This document shows positions 37,601 through 44,669 of a stretch of DNA of 64,000 nucleotides, piece after piece. The position numbers and the translations under genes are program-made. The notes under the pieces were generated by a model. That model made no database searches. It was not told where the DNA came from and saw only the letters and a program-made list of their open reading frames with translations. Positions within the stretch are counted from its first letter, which is position 1; every line of letters begins with the position of its first letter. The DNA lies in NCBI RefSeq assembly GCF_039851975.1, contig NZ_CP156660.1, positions 992,001-1,056,000 on the forward strand, read 5' to 3'. The DNA comes from Desulfoscipio sp. XC116 (GTDB taxonomy: Bacteria; Bacillota; Desulfotomaculia; Desulfotomaculales; Desulfallaceae).

Positions 37601-39284
37601 TTCACAGGGTGCTATCTCTGGGCATGCTGTAGAGCAAACCCTAATTCTTGAAGGACTATTACGTGAAATGTTTGGACACACCGAGAAAATCACCACAGTA
37701 TCACGAAAGGAAATTCTCCGGGAGCAGGTCTTTGAATGTCTGTTTCATTCAGAGCTGTTCTCTGATGAAAAATACGAGCATACGCAATGGCTTAATGGGC
37801 TGTTTGCTGGCGAATACGCCTTCGGTCTTACAAAGACCATATGTCATGTCGATTTCGAAAGCGCTATCACCTCTGAGGAGGTATATCATGGCGAGGGTGA
37901 TGTAGTGCATGAAAGCTTCAGGCTGCTTAGGCTTGGTAGCTCAGATATACAGGCTTTGCTGACTGATGCGAAGACTACTCAGCTCGGAAGCACTCCTACT
38001 CCAGTATCCTCATATATACAGGAGACACCGGCAGAGCAGGCTACTCCTACTGCATGGGAAGAGGCTTCTGAACAGCCAGAAGCACACACTTCTGTTGAGG
38101 TACCCGCACAGAATACTATTGACGTAGTAGCGTCGGAGCCTAATGCACAAGCCGATGATGGACAGACTCCCTCAGCATCTGTCAATGAGCCTGTGATTAG
38201 CCCTGAGATCAAGGAGAAATGTATTCGTCTGAATATTATCCTCAAGGGGTATGGAATTAAGGCTAACCCTGTAGATGAAAGCCTGGTACAGCAGGCTGCA
38301 CGCTTTACGCGCTTCAAAATTGAGCTCAAGCCGGGCGAAACCATTAAGAAGCTGATTGATAAGAGCCAAGATATTGCGCGTGAGCTTGAGGCCTTTGGTG
38401 AAATCTTCATTGATAATATTAAGGGTACCCGATATGTTGGCATGGATGTTCCCTTCGCTGATATGGGAAAGCCCTTGATGCTGCCCGAGAATCTGCATAG
38501 GCTTGATGATGGCACAGGCTCACTTAATGTCTTAGCTGGACAGACACCAGATGGCTCGTATCAACTGGTTGATTTAGCAAGGGCTCCGCATATGCTCATT
38601 GCCGGAACTACTGGTTCAGGTAAAACAGTGTTTTTATATTCAGTAATCGTCAGCCTATTACACAAGCTTGGTCCGGAGGATTTGGAGCTTCTTATTGTAG
38701 ATCCAAAGCAAACAGACTTCCATTTCTTCGAGGGTATTCCGCATCTTCGTGGTCAAACAGTTCTGACCGATGCCAATGAAGCATTGAATGCGTTAGAGCT
38801 TATTAACAGCGAGGATAAGGAGGCACGCACTCAGCTAATACGTTCAGTTAATAGCCGCGATATTGATTCCTATAACAGCAAAAATCCAGAAAACCGTATG
38901 AAGCGATTGGTTGTAATAATAGATGAGTATGCAGATTTAGTGCAGGCCGCGGAGCTACAGGGTAAGGATGTACGAAGAAGCTTTGAGACCAACCTCTGCA
39001 TGCTTGCTCAGAGAGTACGTAATTTAGGTATCCATTTAGTCATTGCCACACAGCAGCCCAGAGCAACAATTGTAACCTCATCCTTAAAGGCCGTGCTACC
39101 ATATCGTGTATCCTTCAGGCTACCCTCCCATGTCGATTCTCAGACGATATTGGATCGCGCTGGCGCCGAGGATTTGCTGGGCAAGGGCGATATGCTGCTG
39201 ATGACCGATAGCGACATTATTAGGATGCAGGGTTTTTTCATATCAGAGGAACAACTATTGGGCTTCATCGAGTCCAAAAAATAA
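34680..39284 (+). CDS. DptH-like FtsK/HerA ATPase with nuclease-like region
   Basis: 1534 residues from the ATG at 34680 (upstream codons lie in the preceding gene's end). The C-terminus is an FtsK/HerA-type motor: Walker A AGTTGSGKT (about 1309-1317), DPKQTDFHFF, Walker B LVVIIDEYADL (about 1410-1420), then IATQQPRATIVT. A central region has DIIEVKTHAD (about 963), the D-E-K part of a PD-(D/E)XK nuclease, in a stretch like the DptH proteins. A long flexible acidic stretch (about 1110-1180) joins it to the motor. It would translocate and cut DNA. No dndABCDE modification genes are seen nearby. Coupled to the gene before. Confidence 0.7.
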   Translation: MQTLLTKVIIQAVIAKENADGFGVSIINLPEIDYSLLVQGIKQRKRLEIYFLGFQMEQLTYLQSNLPQINDVSYFFTVEEAEDSRNSGAEDVFRVHIVKNQELEKISSLRWYDTIGMDQVYRKSCEYVRKSLSPSNETISNLLKALGRQDIRGILNFERVLCYLEALLNTPSEQLPQTISDNLYMLGLLAHKGFGIGASTIDDFRSKIKRNHELTRRISSLEQKERQNITSYASVNPENELTRFILNYYRTKDIELLKQMDVDEVEKCLKSAAKSTGTTPKQSTKVSTVNATTAAAQLVFDNDFEQIGEVIDKVQQAIDERSDTDKADQVEISVGGSKLKINVEPATEAIAQTVSTEEYWGGLVYAEVKNPKDALDVLDKYELMPFDASYIDKRIREYLIRAKRYITDSEAAEEIFSSFEAFALSRQKILPYSKRLQDIPMLQVINKYKDFAEYLSSYERLLASIKNHFAVLWSVDSVGARDIVNTIISLDFLYVLGTENSHVIPTPLNPLYLWKYIKLAQEMLESGSLEEGQDCYLSEDDKAFIVCKAEDIPDPLTLVLVPNSIAESSECLPIAGRIGCLPVYSTKPQINEGETGMEAVQQAIIRYMCLYPHSSMMLRITLINPPTVEAVVGMLKRLDKDKEFAAFGSVGIDLSVYRTKEASSDWMEIQDKSLNDGMLGKIKGKRSGRFNLSIVNKKLSYTDILGKLNREQHLLVVFDPNEKQIDLARNSRHIHIHPLCVPKVYEYNRIQGSVRIRPANEGGIFADYAGILEKLREQPSSFGHRSVFVNSPLQEETYKQLLGLADWLIILDQNLKSWDISLRSASEKLFYKGYDYRSIGIYSKNSGKFVLGYNQLIASLGNYIPNKDGVKNVINTIRDINDDGLLSIASHSTNSIFDQNHGKGSLGLALAAIHYKQRHPASLLVGLDTQLAREWLSDREDGKLPDLIGLRFDSQNTAPQIDIIEVKTHADYSISQGAISGHAVEQTLILEGLLREMFGHTEKITTVSRKEILREQVFECLFHSELFSDEKYEHTQWLNGLFAGEYAFGLTKTICHVDFESAITSEEVYHGEGDVVHESFRLLRLGSSDIQALLTDAKTTQLGSTPTPVSSYIQETPAEQATPTAWEEASEQPEAHTSVEVPAQNTIDVVASEPNAQADDGQTPSASVNEPVISPEIKEKCIRLNIILKGYGIKANPVDESLVQQAARFTRFKIELKPGETIKKLIDKSQDIARELEAFGEIFIDNIKGTRYVGMDVPFADMGKPLMLPENLHRLDDGTGSLNVLAGQTPDGSYQLVDLARAPHMLIAGTTGSGKTVFLYSVIVSLLHKLGPEDLELLIVDPKQTDFHFFEGIPHLRGQTVLTDANEALNALELINSEDKEARTQLIRSVNSRDIDSYNSKNPENRMKRLVVIIDEYADLVQAAELQGKDVRRSFETNLCMLAQRVRNLGIHLVIATQQPRATIVTSSLKAVLPYRVSFRLPSHVDSQTILDRAGAEDLLGKGDMLLMTDSDIIRMQGFFISEEQLLGFIESKK

Positions 39285-39298
39285 GGAGCAAAAAACGT

Positions 39299-39979
39299 GT
39301 GAATTCATTGGAGAAGCCCACAGAGGGCATATTTATAAAAGAACGGAAAAATCGCTTTATATGCGAGGTTATGGTGGAGGATGAGGCCATAGAATGCTAT
39401 GTCCCATCCTCCTGCCGTCTTGATAATTTTATCGATTTACATGGAAAGCGGGTGCTTCTGCTTCCAATAGAGGCACAAAACGCAAGAACAAGCTATTCCT
39501 TGTTTGCTGTTCCATATAAGCGCAATCATATCCTGCTGAACATTGGAAAAGTCAACAGTGTGATTGAACGGGATATTAAAAAAAGTTGTTTTTCCACTCT
39601 CGGCAAACGGTCTGAGGTTTATAGGGAATATAAAATCGGCTCTTATAAAAGCGATTTGTTTATCGAAAACAGCAAGACACTACTGGAGGTCAAGAGTATT
39701 CTTTCTTTAGGAAAAGTGGCAATGTTCCCAACCGTTTTTTCTCAGAGAACCCTTGACCAGTTTAGGGAGATATCTTCATTGCTGGACAAGGGCTATAATG
39801 CAGCTCTTGTCATTGCTTCCTTGAGTCCATATTTAGAGCAAATCCAGATCGACCACGCTTCGCCGTTTTACGAAGCATTGAAACCCTGCATTGAAAATGG
39901 TATGCAGTTGCTTGCTGTATCCCTACATATTTATCAAGGTGAAGCAAGAGTCAAGAGAAAAATCAAAATTGAGTTATAG
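39299..39979 (+). CDS. SfsA-like nuclease-fold protein
   Basis: 226 residues from a GTG after AAGGAG. It shows the SfsA layout: an OB-like N-terminus (GIFIKERKNRFICEVMVEDE, CYVPSSCRLDNF), then DLFIENSKTLLEVKS with D and E-x-K of a PD-(D/E)XK nuclease fold (about 121-134), MFPTVFSQRTLDQF and a C-terminal lobe. SfsA proteins bind DNA and are normally housekeeping genes; here it is the last gene of a defence-like block, 14 bases after the FtsK-like gene, so it may supply the nuclease or a binding subunit. Confidence 0.7.
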   Translation: MNSLEKPTEGIFIKERKNRFICEVMVEDEAIECYVPSSCRLDNFIDLHGKRVLLLPIEAQNARTSYSLFAVPYKRNHILLNIGKVNSVIERDIKKSCFSTLGKRSEVYREYKIGSYKSDLFIENSKTLLEVKSILSLGKVAMFPTVFSQRTLDQFREISSLLDKGYNAALVIASLSPYLEQIQIDHASPFYEALKPCIENGMQLLAVSLHIYQGEARVKRKIKIEL

Positions 39980-40252
39980 CTTCAAATGCAAAGGCCACCT
40001 GTGTAATTCCTGTTTATTTGCTCTCACTTTTGAGAAATGCCGTTATCATTAACACGAGCTTCATGGTGAGCAAGGGCAAAAGCAAACGAATTCTTGTTGT
40101 ATTCAGGGAATTGGCCATTGTCCGGTCAAAAAACCATTTAGATAGATACATATGTAAATTTTTTTAATGTTTTTAGATGTTGTATATTTGTTTTAAAATA
40201 ATCATCATTAATGATGAAGATGAACACTCGAAAAGCAATATAAAATTGCTAT
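39980..40252. other. intergenic stretch at the right end of the cargo block
   Basis: About 270 bases of AT-rich DNA without a coding frame I can support. It has a short palindrome ATCATTAATGAT near 40204 and a T/A-rich stretch around 40150. It marks the return from cargo to the mobilization genes. Confidence 0.4.
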
Positions 40253-40286
40253 GAGCAGGAGCGATAACCTCCTGCTCTTTCTTTTT
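40253..40286 (+). terminator. terminator after the cargo block
   Basis: GAGCAGGAG (40253-40261) pairs perfectly with CTCCTGCTC (40269-40277), 7-base loop, followed by TTTCTTTTT. Closes the cargo operon and shields the mobilization genes. Confidence 0.85.
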
Positions 40287-40323
40287 CGGCTGATTGTATT
40301 TGAGAACAAGCGTAACCCACACC

Positions 40324-40403
40324 CAACACAAGACTGCTGTCTTGTGTTGTAGCAAGCACTGAATTTGGATAGCCAAATTCGCTTATTAGGGGCTCGCCCC
40401 TAA
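40324..40403 (+). other. putative origin of transfer (oriT)
   Basis: Three perfect hairpins stand in a row just upstream of the mobilization genes: CAACACAAGAC/GTCTTGTGTTG (40324-40349, 4-base loop), GAATTTGG/CCAAATTC (40361-40380) and TTAGGGGC/GCCCCTAA (40386-40403, 2-base loop). Such stacked inverted repeats next to mobC and the relaxase are typical of MOBP oriT regions. The nick site was not identified. Confidence 0.6.
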
Positions 40404-40452
40404 TACCCCTTTCATGCTGCACTCCTATTAATCAAGAAAAGAGGTGCTATGA

Positions 40453-40545
40453 ATGAACGAACTGCAACAAAAGTGGCGGAAGGAATTTCGCGCTTTCATC
40501 CGGTGCAAGGACATCCATCCTGCGCGAAAGGAGCCGGAGCGATGA
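40453..40545 (+). CDS. 30-residue leader protein ending KEPER
   Basis: MNELQQKWRKEFRAFIRCKD and a KEPER end, read from the ATG at 40453 after GAGGTGCT. Its TGA overlaps the mobC ATG (ATGA). Translational coupling to mobC is likely. The tail is the same as in larger element proteins. Too short to name. Confidence 0.45.
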   Translation: MNELQQKWRKEFRAFIRCKDIHPARKEPER

Positions 40546-40913
40546 GAAAACGGAATATCCAGATCATTGTACGGCTGAACGCCAAAGAACAACAGAATCT
40601 TGCCAAGCAGGTAAAGAAATCGGGACTTTCACAGGAAGCATTTATCCGTTCTCTCATCAACGGCTATGTGCCCAAGGAACTGCCCCCTCCTGACTATTTT
40701 TCCATGACGCGGGAGCTGCACGCCATCGGCGGCAACCTGAACCAGATTGCGGCCAAGGCCAATGCCACCGGGCATATTGACAAGACGGTATTTCAATATG
40801 AAGCCAACCGGCTCAGAAAGGCGGTACAGGATATTATAGAGGCGGTCACAGCGCCGGAAAGGAGAAGGGACGATGGCGACCACAGCGATATGGGACGTGA
40901 CCGACCGCCTTGA
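40542..40913 (+). CDS. mobC: MobC-like relaxosome protein
   Basis: 123 residues from the ATG at 40542, preceded by AAAGGAG and overlapping the small leader frame; the earlier in-frame ATG at 40449 would read through that leader. RKRNIQIIVRLNAKEQQNLAK is a ribbon-helix-helix-type start and the NLNQIAAKAN box is characteristic of MobC. It would bind oriT and assist nicking by the relaxase. Overlaps the relaxase gene by 41 bases. Confidence 0.85.
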   Translation: MRKRNIQIIVRLNAKEQQNLAKQVKKSGLSQEAFIRSLINGYVPKELPPPDYFSMTRELHAIGGNLNQIAAKANATGHIDKTVFQYEANRLRKAVQDIIEAVTAPERRRDDGDHSDMGRDRPP

Positions 40914-42264
40914 CCGGGTGCTTGACTACGCCGCCAATCCCGAAAAAACCGAAAACCCCGATTTTACCAATCCAGACTTTCAGGGCTTGCGCAAGGTGCT
41001 GGATTATACCCAGCAGGATGTCAAAACCGAAAAGCAGTTCTATGTGACCGGCATCAACTGCGACCCGGCCACCGCCTGCCAGCAAATGGGCCGCACAAAG
41101 CGGCAATATCAAAAGCAGGACGGCATCCTGGCCTTTCACGGTTACCAAGCCTTTGCGCCGGGAGAGGCCACCCCCGAAACCGCCCACGCCATTGGTGTGA
41201 AGCTGGCCAAAGAGCTTTGGGGCGACCGCTTTGAGGTGGTGGTATCCACCCACCTGGACAAGCAGCATCTTCATAACCATTTTGTCCTGAATTCCGTGTC
41301 CTTTAAGGACGGCAAGCGGTATTACGACAACAACGCCAGCTACGCTCTCATGCGCAAGACCTCCGACCGGCTGTGCCGAGAACATGCCCTGTCCGTCATT
41401 GAAAACCCGAAGCGCGGCAAGTCCAAGCACTACGCAGAATGGAGGGCGGAACAGGAAGGCAAACCCACCTGGCGGGGCCTGATCCGGGAGGATGTGGATA
41501 AAGCCGTTGCCGCCGCCATGACCTTCACCCAGTTTATCGCCGCCCTGCGCAAAGAGGGCTATGAAGTCAAAACCGGCGTGAAACATCTGGCGGTGCGTCC
41601 TTTAGGCAAGGAACGGTTTGTTCGGCTGAAAACCCTGGGCGACGATTACACCGAGGAAGCCATCAAGCGCCGCATCCTGCAAAACCGCGCACCCCGGCGG
41701 CCGCCTCCCTTGCCGGAGCCGAAGCAAAAACGCTGCACCTTCAATGGGTCCCTCAAAACGGCGAAAAAGCTCACCGGCCTGCAAGGGTTATACTTCCACT
41801 ACCTCTATAAGATGGGCATCCTGCCCAGGCACCGCGCGTCCCCCCGAAGGACGCATTTTTTATTGCGTGAGGACCTCCGGCATCTGGAGGAAATCACCGC
41901 CCAGACCAGGCTGCTCTGCAAAAACCATATTTCCAGCAAGGAGCAGCTTTTCGCCTACCGGTCAACCGTGGAGCAGGAAATGAGCACCCTGTCCGCCGCG
42001 CGCAAGTCCCTTTACAACCGCATCCGCCGATGCGGGGACGAGGAGCAGGCGACAGCCTATAAGGAGCAAATCGCCGGACTGACCAGGCAAATCAGCCAGC
42101 TTCGCAAGGAGGTGAAACTCTGCACGGGCATCCTGTCCCGTTCCGGGGAAATGAAGGAAAAGCTGCCCCGGATCAAACAGGAAGAAATCCAGCAGCGAAA
42201 GGAGGAAAAAACATATGAGCAGCGGAGCCGACGCCGTGGACCAAGCCGTCAGCCTGAGTCTTAA
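40873..42264 (+). CDS. mobA: MOBP-type relaxase
   Basis: 463 residues; ATG after GAAAGGAG. The histidine triad STHLDKQHLHNHFVLNSV (about 133-150) is the metal site of MOB relaxases; a Tyr-rich N-terminal region (AIWDVTDRLDRVLDYAAN) fits the catalytic end. After residue 270 a long helical C-terminus with coiled-coil character follows. It nicks oriT, stays bound to the 5' end and is passed through the conjugation pore. Complete, so the transfer start reaction may be intact even though the coupling protein is split. Confidence 0.9.
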   Translation: MATTAIWDVTDRLDRVLDYAANPEKTENPDFTNPDFQGLRKVLDYTQQDVKTEKQFYVTGINCDPATACQQMGRTKRQYQKQDGILAFHGYQAFAPGEATPETAHAIGVKLAKELWGDRFEVVVSTHLDKQHLHNHFVLNSVSFKDGKRYYDNNASYALMRKTSDRLCREHALSVIENPKRGKSKHYAEWRAEQEGKPTWRGLIREDVDKAVAAAMTFTQFIAALRKEGYEVKTGVKHLAVRPLGKERFVRLKTLGDDYTEEAIKRRILQNRAPRRPPPLPEPKQKRCTFNGSLKTAKKLTGLQGLYFHYLYKMGILPRHRASPRRTHFLLREDLRHLEEITAQTRLLCKNHISSKEQLFAYRSTVEQEMSTLSAARKSLYNRIRRCGDEEQATAYKEQIAGLTRQISQLRKEVKLCTGILSRSGEMKEKLPRIKQEEIQQRKEEKTYEQRSRRRGPSRQPES

Positions 42265-43042
42265 GGGGATCGAGGTAATGGCCAGAATCTCCGGCGAGGG
42301 GGCCAAAAACCTGGCCACCTATTTGTATGCCATTCTCACAGGCCAAAAGAAAACCAGGGGGAAAATCCGGCTGGAGGGGCTGCTGCGCAGCTGCAAGGAG
42401 CTGAAAGTCTTTGCGGTCAGGAACGAGGACTTGCAGAAATTCACCCGGGAGGCCAAACGCTACGGCGTCCTTTATTGCGCCCTCCGTGACAAAAAGGACA
42501 CGGACGGCATGTGCGACATCATGGTGCGGGCCGAGGACGCGGCCAAAATCAACCGCATCGTGGAACGCTTCAAGCTGGCCACCGTGGACACCGCCAGCAT
42601 CAAGAGCGAAATCGAAAAATCCCGGGCCGCCCAGCAGGAGGAAAAAGAACCCGCCGCCAAGGAAACGCCCGCCGAAAAAAGCGCGGACGATTTTCTGGAC
42701 GAGCTGATGGCCAAGCCCGACCAGCCGGAGCCGGACCAGGAGCGGACCGACAACCCAAACCCCACCACGGACCCTACGGCGGCGAAGACGGAGAAATCCC
42801 CTCCGTCCGAGCCTACTTACGAGCGCAGCGGGAAGGCCGCCGGGGGTACGAGTGAGCTGGAGCGGAAATCCGTCCGGCAGGACCTGAAGGAAATCCGGGA
42901 GGCCCACCGGGAGCAGACGGAACCCAAGCGCGAACAATCCAAGGAGCAATCCAAATCCACCGGCCAACCCGCCAAATCGGGCCAACCGAAAACAAAATCC
43001 AAATCCAAATCTAAAAAGCCGAAAGGAGGTAAATCCAGATGA
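42215..43042 (+). CDS. DUF3801/PcfB-like protein
   Basis: 275 residues; the ATG after AAAGGAGG overlaps the relaxase end by 50 bases. Residues 1-130 (SLSLKGIEVMARISGEGAKNLATY, CKELKVFAVRNEDL, YCALRDKKD) match DUF3801, the family of PcfB in enterococcal conjugation, which helps bring relaxase complexes to the coupling protein. The C-terminal half is a charged Pro/Glu/Lys tail ending in lysine repeats. Overlaps the next gene (ATGA). Confidence 0.8.
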   Translation: MSSGADAVDQAVSLSLKGIEVMARISGEGAKNLATYLYAILTGQKKTRGKIRLEGLLRSCKELKVFAVRNEDLQKFTREAKRYGVLYCALRDKKDTDGMCDIMVRAEDAAKINRIVERFKLATVDTASIKSEIEKSRAAQQEEKEPAAKETPAEKSADDFLDELMAKPDQPEPDQERTDNPNPTTDPTAAKTEKSPPSEPTYERSGKAAGGTSELERKSVRQDLKEIREAHREQTEPKREQSKEQSKSTGQPAKSGQPKTKSKSKSKKPKGGKSR

Positions 43043-43941
43043 GCAATTTTGACGATCTTTTCCGGCAGGAACAAAGCCAAGCCGCGTCCATGAGCGCCCA
43101 GCCCTTCGACAAGGAGGCCTGGGCGCAGAAAAAGCAGGAGCAGCGGGAAGCGGTTTACGCCATGATCGACGAAACGGCGACAGCCGTGGCGCGGGACGGA
43201 GACACCTTTCAGAAATATCTGGACATGCAGAGCCGTTTTGACCGCTACAGCGTTTCCAACGCCCTGCTAATCCTGGCGCAGAAACCGGAGGCCACCCGCA
43301 TAGCGGACTTCAACACCTGGAAGGAACAGGGCGCGTACATCCGCAAGAAGGAATCCGGCTTTTACATCATTGAGCCGGGCGAGGAATACCAGCGCCAGGA
43401 CGGTTCCACCGGCATCAGCTACAACCCCAAAAAGATGTTCGACATTTCCCAAACCGGAAACAGCCGCAAACGGGAAACCCCCGCCTATCCGGACGAGCGT
43501 ATGCGGATCAAGGCGCTACTGGCCCACGCCCCCGTGCCCGTCCGCATCAGCGACACGCTGCCAAGCGGCGTGAACGCCCTGTACCAGCCGGACACGCGGG
43601 AAATCCAAATTCGGCGCGGCCTGGACGCCAATCATATTTTCCGCGCCTTGGCCCAGGAACTGGCCCAGGCGGAAATGGACAAAGGCGACGGCAGCTACAA
43701 CCGTTCCGAGCAGGGCTTTCACGCCTATTGCGCGTCGTATATGCTCTGCAAGCAGTACGGCGTGGAAACGAACGGCTTTTACCACTTCGAGGGCGTTCCC
43801 CAAAGGCTGGAGACTTTGGAGCCGCAGGAGATACGCGCCGAGCTTACCACCATCAAGGAAGCGGCGGGCGAAATCTCCGGCCGGATGAACCGGACGCTGA
43901 ACCAGCAGCGGCAGCAAAAACGGCAGGAGCCGGAACGTTAG
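43039..43941 (+). CDS. ArdC/LtrC-like element protein
   Basis: 300 residues. FQKYLDMQSRFDRYSVSNALLIL and EATRIADFNTWKEQGAYIRKKESG match the N-terminal single-strand DNA-binding domain of ArdC-type antirestriction proteins. The C-terminal half has a degenerate metallopeptidase-like stretch (IFRALAQELAQAE instead of a full HExxH), so protease activity is unlikely. It ends in KRQEPER. It may protect the incoming strand in the recipient. Confidence 0.65.
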   Translation: MSNFDDLFRQEQSQAASMSAQPFDKEAWAQKKQEQREAVYAMIDETATAVARDGDTFQKYLDMQSRFDRYSVSNALLILAQKPEATRIADFNTWKEQGAYIRKKESGFYIIEPGEEYQRQDGSTGISYNPKKMFDISQTGNSRKRETPAYPDERMRIKALLAHAPVPVRISDTLPSGVNALYQPDTREIQIRRGLDANHIFRALAQELAQAEMDKGDGSYNRSEQGFHAYCASYMLCKQYGVETNGFYHFEGVPQRLETLEPQEIRAELTTIKEAAGEISGRMNRTLNQQRQQKRQEPER

Positions 43942-43953
43942 GAGGGATGGTCC

Positions 43954-44145
43954 ATGAAGGAAGAAGAAAGAGTGCTGACCCTGGACGATTACGAATACGG
44001 CGTGGTGGTGAACGCCCTCAATGAACTGCGGAACGACCTGATTAAAGAAGAAAGGCCCACCGACGCCGTGGACGAACTGCTTTTGAAAACCATCGACGCC
44101 CCGACCAAAAAGCAGAAGCGCAGGGACCACGATGAAACGCGCTGA
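43954..44145 (+). CDS. small conserved transposon protein (DUF5720-like)
   Basis: 63 residues; ATG after AGGAGGG. TLDDYEYGVVVNALNELRNDLI and a Lys/Arg-rich C-terminus are typical of a short helical protein set before the coupling gene in such elements. Overlaps the virD4 start by 14 bases. Confidence 0.65.
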   Translation: MKEEERVLTLDDYEYGVVVNALNELRNDLIKEERPTDAVDELLLKTIDAPTKKQKRRDHDETR

Positions 44146-44611
44146 AACCGCCAAGAGCAATCTCATCCTCTGGGCGGTTTTTTTAATTCCGGTGGTGTGG
44201 GCGGCCTTGCTGGTCGCCCCCTCCCTTTCCGGCGGGCTGCCCGAAATCCTGGAAAACCTCACGGCGGCAATGAACGACCCGTTTCATATTCAATGGGTGG
44301 ATAATTCGCTCAAGTGCGTTTTGATCTTTGTCGCCGCCTACGGGATGGGCATCGGGATTTACCTGTCCACCAAGCGCAATTATCGGCACCGGGAGGAACA
44401 CGGCAGCGCCCGCTGGGGCGGCGCGGCGGCTGTCAATAAGAGATACCGGGACAAAGACCCGCAAAAGAACAAAATCCTGACCCAGAACGTCCGCCTCGGG
44501 CTGGACGGCAGGAGGCACCGGCGCAACCTGAACGTCCTGGTGGTGGGCGGCTCCGGCTCCGGCAAGACCAGGTTTTACGCGAAACCCAACGTCATGCAGA
44601 CCAACACCTCC
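44132..44611 (+). pseudogene. VirD4/TraG coupling protein, 5' part, cut by IS110
   Basis: The first 160 codons of a type IV coupling protein: two membrane helices (about 10-30 and 55-80), an EHGSARWGG box and Walker A GGSGSGKT (about 139-146). The frame runs into the IS110 element after AAC-ACC-TCC (44603-44611). Removing 44612-46503 joins it in frame with the second part to give 587 codons, the normal family length. As it stands the protein is split after the P-loop and cannot drive DNA transfer. Confidence 0.88.
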
Positions 44612-44669
44612 CTTAATAATCTTCAATTATCTCCCTTAATAATCTTCCCTTAATAATCTTCAATTATCT
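44610..44669. repeat. tandem repeats at the IS110 left junction
   Basis: A 23-base unit beginning CCCTTAATAATCTT occurs at 44610-44632 and again at 44647-44669, with a shortened 14-base copy between (44633-44646). The array begins at the insertion junction and may be part of the IS end or a later slippage product. Confidence 0.7.

Noticed and set aside
29639-39284. Calling the cargo block a standard Dnd restriction system
   Set aside because: No DndA-E homologues are present in the window and a DUF4338 gene is included, so only DptF/H-like resemblance is claimed.
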